Shown here: positions 58,109-64,000 of the stretch, piece after piece
Layout of the letters: each line of letters starts with the position of its first letter
Position numbering within the stretch: position 1 is the first letter of the stretch
From: Chrysaora quinquecirrha
Taxonomy: Eukaryota > Cnidaria > Scyphozoa > Semaeostomeae > Pelagiidae
DNA: 64,000 bases
Direction of reading: 5' to 3'
Assembly (NCBI GenBank): GCA_014526335.1
Contig: JACTAT010000030.1
Span: forward strand, 1,255,421 to 1,319,420
Made by a program: the position numbers and the translations under genes
The notes under the pieces: generated by a model
Seen by the model: the letters and a program-made list of their open reading frames with translations, nothing else
The model's database searches: none
What the model was told of the DNA's origin: nothing

Positions 58109-60571
58109 TTGCCAAAGGCCCTTTACTCTAAAGGGGAAGGACAGGAAAATCCTTGTAGAATAAACATTGGATCTCTTGTCACACCAACACCATTTCTGTT
58201 TGAGCCAAATGACAATGTAAAAGAATGGGCTCCTGGTCTAGAATTACAACAAAGCATAATCACTGCCAGGAACAATACAGTACGCATTTACGTTGAAGTT
58301 GCTAACACATCAGATAGTGACATAACTTTGCCAGGTCATACAATAATAGGAAAACTTGACCCTGTCCGTTCCATTACACCCTTAGAAGTTAAGCTGAGAA
58401 AGAATGATGACAGTCAAGCTGAAGTTGGAGGAACTATACATGCTGTGAGTGTTAATGACTCCAAGTCTGATACGATTGAAGGTATTGGTTTGGACAGCTT
58501 AGACACTGATCAACAGGCTCAAGTGACCAAAATGCTTCAAGATGAGTCAAAAGTCTTTGCAGCAAACAGTGACGACATAGGTGATATTCCTGCTCTTCAA
58601 CTTGACATTAATCTGATGGACGAAACACCAGTTCAAAAGACCTATTCAGCAGTTCCAAGACCACTCTACAACGAAGTAAAGGCATACATTCAAGATCTTC
58701 TGAACCATAATTTCATACGTAAGTCGAAATCAGCATACTCATCACCAGTGGTATGTGTGAGAAAACGTGATGGGACACTGCGACTGTGCATTGACTATCG
58801 AGCTCTTAATAAAACGACAATTCCAGATCGTCATCCATTACCACGAATTCAACAAACGATAGAAAATCTGGGTGGAAATAGATGGTTTACCCTGCTGGAT
58901 ATGAGTAAAGCGTATCATCAAGGCTATGTATCTCCTGGAAGTAGGCACAAGACAGCATTTGTTACACCATGGGGGTTATATGAATGGGTCAGAGTCCCGT
59001 TTGGACTCATGAATGCCCCCTCAGCATTTCAAAGGTTCATGGAAGAATGCTTAGAAGGTATCAGAGATGAAATATGTGTGCCATACCTTGATGATGTAAT
59101 AGTGTTCAGTAAAACATTTGAGGAACACATACAACATGTCCAACTTGTTCTTCAACGCCTAAGATCTCATGGAGTAAAACTCAAAGCTCAGAAATGCAAA
59201 TTTTTCAAGCAAGAAGTATGCTACCTTGGCCAGATAATATCTGCTGAAGGATATAGACCAGACAATTCCAACATTGAAGCTATTACATCTATTGCAAAGA
59301 ATGTTCCTAAAAAGATTGGCGACTTGAGAAGGGTACTCGGCTTGCTAGGATATTATCGTCGGTATGTACCAGATTTTGCACGCACTGCAAAGCCTCTCTT
59401 CGACTTGCTGAAGGAGCCAGTCCCACATTCAGAGTCTACACAGCAAAAGGATCAAAACGTCAGAAACTCACAGGGACAGTTATCATCAAAGACTTCAATT
59501 GTATGGGAGAAAAAACACCAGCAGGCTCTTGAATCCTTGATTCATTCAGTAACTTCTCCACCTATTTTAGCATACCCTGACTTTGAAAAACAATATATAC
59601 TGCATACTGATGCAAGTTCTAATGGCCTTGGAGCTGTTCTCTACCAGGAACAGAATGGAATATTGAAAGTAATTGGCTATGCTTCAAGATCATTATCACC
59701 AGCAGAACGTAACTACCACCTTCATTCTGGAAAATTAGAGTTCCTTGCTCTCAAGTGGGCCATTTGCGATTATTTTCGGCATTATCTGTACTACGCACCA
59801 AACTTTGTTGTGTATACAGACAATAACCCGTTAACATATGTTCTTACAACAGCAAAGCTAAACGCAACTGGTTATCGCTGGGTGGCAGAATTGGCTGATT
59901 TTCAATTTGAGATACGTTATCGCAGTGGGAAAGCAAATATTGACGCAGATGCACTTTCAAGAATACCGTTTAACCTTAGCAGCAAAGAGGAATACACAGA
60001 GGTAGTTTCGCCTGATATACTTGAAGCAGTCATAACAGGAGTAGATGCACAGAAGGATGGTGATTCGACATGGTTTGCATCTGTGAATGTGACATCAGCA
60101 GAAACCAATGAAGTCAGGACTAATACTCCTATCAGCACAGAGGATTTGTTACAAGCACAAGAACATGATACTTCAATAAGTTCAATCCTAAAGCAGATTC
60201 AGCTAGACCAAAAGCCAACGAAACAACAACTACAGACATATTCACGTGAAGCAAAGTTACTAGCTCAGCAGTGGAACCGATTGTTTCTAGATACAGAAGG
60301 AATATTAAATCACCAGTCAGGAAATTACAGGCAAATAGTATTACCTGCTAAATATCGTCAACTTGTTATTACAGAATTGCATGATAACATGGGACATATA
60401 GGCACTGAACGTGTTTTCCAGCTCACTCGTAAGAGATTTTATTGGCCACGCATGTACTCGGATATCGAACTCTACGTTACAAAGAAATGCCGATGTATCA
60501 TAAGCGAAAGCCAAATACAAACTTCAAAGCACCTCTCCAGCCAATTCAAACATCTATGCCTATGGAATTGA
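58109..60571 (+). CDS. Ty3/gypsy pol: reverse transcriptase, RNase H, integrase start
   Basis: Long frame of 820 codons. The RT has [31 protein letters not shown] and the catalytic YLDD box. RNase H starts [10 protein letters not shown] and has a TDNNPL motif and DADALSR end. The integrase HHCC zinc domain begins with HDNMGHIG and ends near KKCRC, after which a one-base shift at about 60495 moves the frame. The product copies the RNA genome and degrades the RNA strand. Confidence 0.9.
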   Translation: MPKALYSKGEGQENPCRINIGSLVTPTPFLFEPNDNVKEWAPGLELQQSIITARNNTVRIYVEVANTSDSDITLPGHTIIGKLDPVRSITPLEVKLRKNDDSQAEVGGTIHAVSVNDSKSDTIEGIGLDSLDTDQQAQVTKMLQDESKVFAANSDDIGDIPALQLDINLMDETPVQKTYSAVPRPLYNEVKAYIQDLLNHNFIRKSKSAYSSPVVCVRKRDGTLRLCIDYRALNKTTIPDRHPLPRIQQTIENLGGNRWFTLLDMSKAYHQGYVSPGSRHKTAFVTPWGLYEWVRVPFGLMNAPSAFQRFMEECLEGIRDEICVPYLDDVIVFSKTFEEHIQHVQLVLQRLRSHGVKLKAQKCKFFKQEVCYLGQIISAEGYRPDNSNIEAITSIAKNVPKKIGDLRRVLGLLGYYRRYVPDFARTAKPLFDLLKEPVPHSESTQQKDQNVRNSQGQLSSKTSIVWEKKHQQALESLIHSVTSPPILAYPDFEKQYILHTDASSNGLGAVLYQEQNGILKVIGYASRSLSPAERNYHLHSGKLEFLALKWAICDYFRHYLYYAPNFVVYTDNNPLTYVLTTAKLNATGYRWVAELADFQFEIRYRSGKANIDADALSRIPFNLSSKEEYTEVVSPDILEAVITGVDAQKDGDSTWFASVNVTSAETNEVRTNTPISTEDLLQAQEHDTSISSILKQIQLDQKPTKQQLQTYSREAKLLAQQWNRLFLDTEGILNHQSGNYRQIVLPAKYRQLVITELHDNMGHIGTERVFQLTRKRFYWPRMYSDIELYVTKKCRCIISESQIQTSKHLSSQFKHLCLWN

Positions 60572-61263
60572 TATCAGTTGATTACTTACACCTGGAACGT
60601 TCAATTGGTGGGTATGAATACATCTTAGTAGTGGTAGACAATTTCACTCGTTTTGCTCAAGCCTATCCCACAAAGAACAAATCAGCTCGAGTGGCTGCAG
60701 AGAAATTGTTCAACGATTTTTTTCTAAGGTTTGGATTCGCTGATCATTTGCTGCATGACCAGGGAAAAGAATTTGAAAATGATCTTTTCCATACCCTTGA
60801 GAAACTATCTGGAATTAAAAGGCTAAGAACAACTCCGTACCATCCACAATGTAATGGCCAGGCTGAGAGATTCAATAAAACGTTGTTGTCAATGCTGAGA
60901 ACTTTGTCTGAAAAGGAAAAATCGCGTTGGAAAGACTCCATCAATAAAATGACGCATGCTTACAACTGCTCACGCAACTCAGCAACCGGATATGCACCAT
61001 TCTTTCTAATGTATGGACGGGATCCTCGTTTACCAGTCGACTTATTGTTTGAGTCTTCAGACAAAGAAAAGGTTCCACAACAAGAGTTTGTTAAGAAATG
61101 GCAGCAAGCAATGCAGGACGCTCATAAGATTGCTCAAGAAAACTCTTTTAAATCGAGAAGTGCTGGTAAAACCATGTATGACAAAAAAGCCACGCATACT
61201 GCGAATTTGGAGCCTGATGATAAAGTGCTAGTCCGTAATTTAACGCCGAGGTGGTCCTGGTAA
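60442..61263 (+). pseudogene. Ty3/gypsy integrase core
   Basis: Catalytic triad of DDE integrases: SVDYLHLE (first Asp), HDQGKEFEND (second Asp) and GQAERFNKTL (Glu). The GYAPFFLMYGRDPR block follows, typical of the core end. It begins in the frame shifted from pol and ends in another shift at about 61250 in a G/GT run. Confidence 0.85.
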
Positions 61264-62001
61264 GCTGAGAACATATTGGGAAGAAAAGATCCATAAAATC
61301 ATAGAACGTAAAGCCAACAGTCCAGTTTATGCTGTTAAGCCATTAGATGGATCAGGCGCACTCGAGTTTTACATAGAAACTTATTGCTACCTTGTGACTT
61401 ACTCAAAGAACCAGATCAACCTATGATTACCAGCCCATTGGTGAAGAATAACATGACACATTGCCAACGACCAGTCAACATCCAAGAGGATGGAGGAGAC
61501 AGTGAGTCAGACGAAGAGGAAATAGGAACAGTATTGAGAAGTGCACTGAGAAGTATACCTCGGAGAGAAAATACTCAACATGCTGCAAATGAAAATATAC
61601 GGGAACAAGAGCCGCAAGATCCAAATACTGCAAATCCAGTGCGAGAATCTCACTCAGAAAATAGTCAGTGTACAGATGATCTACCAACAACACCGCCGCT
61701 AGCACCTACGACACCTACAGCTCAGGGACACCCTGCAGAGAACCTGTCTGACGGTAGCAGCACCGAATCGCCTTCAGAAAATCCTCCTGTTCAGCGTCCA
61801 ACCAGAAATCGGCATCCACCAATACATTTGAATTATGGTCGACTCGGATCACCAGGATATTCTCAACAACCTGTTTGGATTCAACCAGTTCAAGTACGAT
61901 TTCCTATGCATGAATTTCCGATACCTGGGTGGTATCCACAGTTTCTTCAAACGTTACCAGTTAGAATGCAAGGAAATATGATGAACGGAATGACTTATTG
62001 A
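61264..62001 (+). pseudogene. Ty3/gypsy integrase C-terminus and Pro-rich tail
   Basis: After the shift the sequence keeps integrase C-terminal character (a beta-barrel-like KIHKIIERK segment). It then reads as an acidic and proline-rich tail with the RPTRNRHPPIHLNYGRLG block common at the ends of animal gypsy pol. Last stop at 62001. A 50-bp direct duplication follows at 62000-62068. Confidence 0.6.
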
Positions 62002-62293
62002 TACTTTTATATTATTCAGGATAGAGACCATTTATTGATACTGCTATATTATTCAGGATAGAGACCATACATTGTTTTATTTCAAGAAGAAGAAGAAAAA
62101 CTAGATTCTTTCGAGTTTTCAATGCATATTGCGTCACAGTCAACGGTATACGTTGAAGTTTTACGAGATTGGTATGTTTAATAAAGGTCTATATAGCTGA
62201 AGACTGGCCATCTTCAAAGAGTGAAGACATCCGATTATACATGCAAACTCTGTCGAGTCACGAAGACGTTCCATGGAACTTTAAAGGAGGGAG

Positions 62294-62517
62294 TGTGTGG
62301 AGGTCAATCGTATGAACTGTTCAATTGACCCCCCGCGAGGATTTGCACGTGGCGAAGAACTTGATTTTTGATGTGATGATTTTTGTGTATGCGAATTTGA
62401 ATCTAATGCTTATGAAAGAGAAAAATCGAAACATATTCTTTCTAATCGTATTTCTTTCTATCATTATCATTATTAACTATTAGGACTAACAAATGCCGTC
62501 CCGGGTCAGGCCCTACA
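62294..62517 (+). repeat. Ty3/gypsy 3' LTR
   Basis: 224 bp, same as the 5' LTR apart from a 5-base insertion at about 62491-62495. Confidence 0.9.
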
Positions 62518-64000
62518 TAATCCACTACCTGGCAAATCTGCTAAGCATCCGCTATATTTAAGAAATTTTCATTTCCTCGTGATGTCGAGGTAGCAAATGC
62601 CAACTGTGGCAACAGATACTACTTGTGGGCTGAATCAGCCGAATTCTAGTAAAAATTGCCATTACTGAAGAAAATTTCTAACTCGGTGAAACTTATTCGT
62701 GTGACGCAATTTACAAATATTTTGAAAACGAGGCCCTTAGTTTAAATCGACTTGTTATCCTATCCAGGTTTCGACAAGAGGAACAGGACATAATCAAGGA
62801 AATTAATTTATCACAGAGCAGAGCAAGAATTTAACCAATATCAAAATATTTGAAGTTAATTGCATATCAATTTAGTAATATCGCAACTAAATAACATTTA
62901 TGAAATTTCTATATATTAATTTCCCACAGCTTCAATTTCATAACCACGTCATGAGCTTAATGGGTTGCGGGTATAATGAGACGTGCTTAAGCAATTCAAT
63001 TAATTTTAAGGAAAATCTTGAAGAAAAGAGCTAGCAGATATCATTCTGTAAGTCTCCTAACACTTCAAGTCTTCAAAGCTTTGAAATTGAAAACGTACAC
63101 TTTTTTCTAATAAGTAACTTGACTTTCGTCCAGCCCTCAAAGTTGCTTAAAATTTTAGACATTTCAGCCCTCTAAGTTGCTTAAACGTTGCCTAACATTT
63201 TTGTACCTACTAACCACCCCTGACTTCGCGGGTCAAAATCGTCATCTGTTAGGCCTACAACATGACTTTTGGGAGACAGTAAATGGAAAAACATTAGCTA
63301 ACGAATTTCAACATGCAAAACATAAGAACGAAAAACAATTTCCTAACACCAGAAAGAGAATAAGCTTGGTTGTTTGACTTCTTAGTTGCTTACAGTAATT
63401 CAATTGAGCCCTCAAGTTGCTTAATGTTAAGGTCAGTTCAGCCCTAGTTGCTTATTGAGCGGTTGCCTATTAAAAAAAGTGTATTGTAATAAACTTTCAA
63501 AAACAAATTTGTAGCTCTAGCACTTCATAGAGCCCTTTTTAAAGACAATGTCACGGCGAGGGCCTTCTTGAGAAAGGGAACACTATCAGGGACAAAGTTA
63601 CCCTGCAAAGCAACGAAAATAGTGGCACACAGTGACCTACGGACGAACAGGCTACGGGCTTTGTTAGAACAGAAACAATTTTTGGAGGCCAAATTGTTTT
63701 CAGTGCAATTGTAAAACGCAATTTTGCAATTTGTTGTAAAATTGTCGCAGTTTTGTCGCAAAATTGTCCCAAAATTTTGTCGCAATTATGTGCAAATAAG
63801 GTCGCGAAATTGTCGCAATTTTTGCAATTTGCAAGTTGAAATTTCAAGTGCAATATTGGGAGGCTAAATTGTTTTCAATGCAATTTTAAAACGTTTTTAC
63901 ATTTTTATAACTACATTTATCCAAACTGTTACGTGAATATTGACGTTTCTGAAACGTTTGAAACCAAATAGGTAATAACGAAATAGGTAATGCCACCCTG
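62518..64000. other. Right end of window without recognised gene
   Basis: AT-rich intergenic sequence. A phrase close to TCAGCCCTCAAAGTTGCTTA is repeated at about 63132, 63166, 63406 and 63438. A TTGTCGCAATTTTG-type low-complexity zone lies at 63715-63840. No coding exon or RNA gene was seen. Confidence 0.4.

Larger units (their letters stand above)
55692..62517 (+). mobile_element. Ty3/gypsy LTR retrotransposon, 6.8 kb
   Basis: LTRs at 55692-55910 and 62294-62517, a primer site starting TGGCACCTCCGACGA at 55914, gag with a zinc knuckle, a MYND-type finger, protease, reverse transcriptase, RNase H, integrase, a Pro-rich tail, and a purine tract (AAAGGAGGGAG) before the 3' LTR. RT-RH-IN order is Ty3/gypsy. 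Frames are broken by several one-base shifts, mostly in homopolymers. No 5-bp target duplication is visible (TTGCA against TAATC). Confidence 0.9.

Noticed and set aside
63525..63853. Two overlapping minus-strand frames near the right end
   Set aside because: They lie in low-complexity TTGTCGCAATTTT sequence without domains.

Overview
This is a window from an invertebrate animal genome. Genes are split by introns with GT/AG borders, introns are long, the DNA is AT-rich, and foldback elements, MITEs, satellites, LINE remnants and two large LTR retrotransposons fill much of it. The gene content (a DREAM-complex LIN52, a DAN-domain BMP antagonist, an animal-type multidomain PKS/FAS, beta-trefoil plus aerolysin-like proteins) is metazoan. 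A cnidarian or similar marine invertebrate is plausible, but the sequence does not prove it. The assembly has one run of 213 Ns (11801-12013). Layout. 1-6 kb: repeats, including a 2.6-kb foldback element (3207-5784) whose arms are tandem arrays. 6.07-10.94 kb (+): three exons of a PKS/FAS-like gene (end of KS, whole AT, start of DH), cut off at the N gap. 12.5-15.3 kb (+) and 27.9-25.3 kb (-): two convergent paralogues joining a beta-trefoil exon to an aerolysin/ETX-MTX2-like part. The trefoil exon is almost identical between them, the rest is strongly diverged. Between them lie three tandem copies of a 2.2-2.7-kb unit, each ending in a long GC-rich palindrome (16.5-23.7 kb). 28.9-34.1 kb: repeat-rich DNA with piggyBac-like and hAT-like non-autonomous elements with clear target duplications. 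32.3-35.1 kb (-): exons of an unrecognised gene with acidic exons and a strongly basic Tyr/Arg hexapeptide-repeat exon. 35.09-41.97 kb (-): a BEL/Pao retrotransposon with LTRs that look identical. 42.2 kb (-): a TATA-driven, 8-cysteine secreted peptide gene directly abutting the BEL element. 43.5 kb (+): LINE remnant. 45.3-51.6 kb (+): LIN52 in six exons. 52.5-53.9 kb: 73-bp and 20-bp tandem repeats. 54.7-55.4 kb (-): Gremlin/DAN-like secreted cystine-knot protein. 55.69-62.52 kb (+): a Ty3/gypsy retrotransposon carrying an unusual MYND-type zinc finger between gag and protease. The host genes do not form one pathway. LIN52 is a nuclear cell-cycle regulator, the Gremlin-like protein is a predicted extracellular BMP antagonist, and the PKS, pore-former-like and small secreted peptide genes would fit chemical defence or immunity, which is inference. 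The most unusual items are the acidic/basic repeat gene, the exon-limited homogenisation of the trefoil paralogues, the foldback and palindrome families, and the MYND-bearing retrotransposon. Both LTR elements have young-looking LTRs but many single-base frameshifts, which raises the possibility of consensus errors in this assembly.
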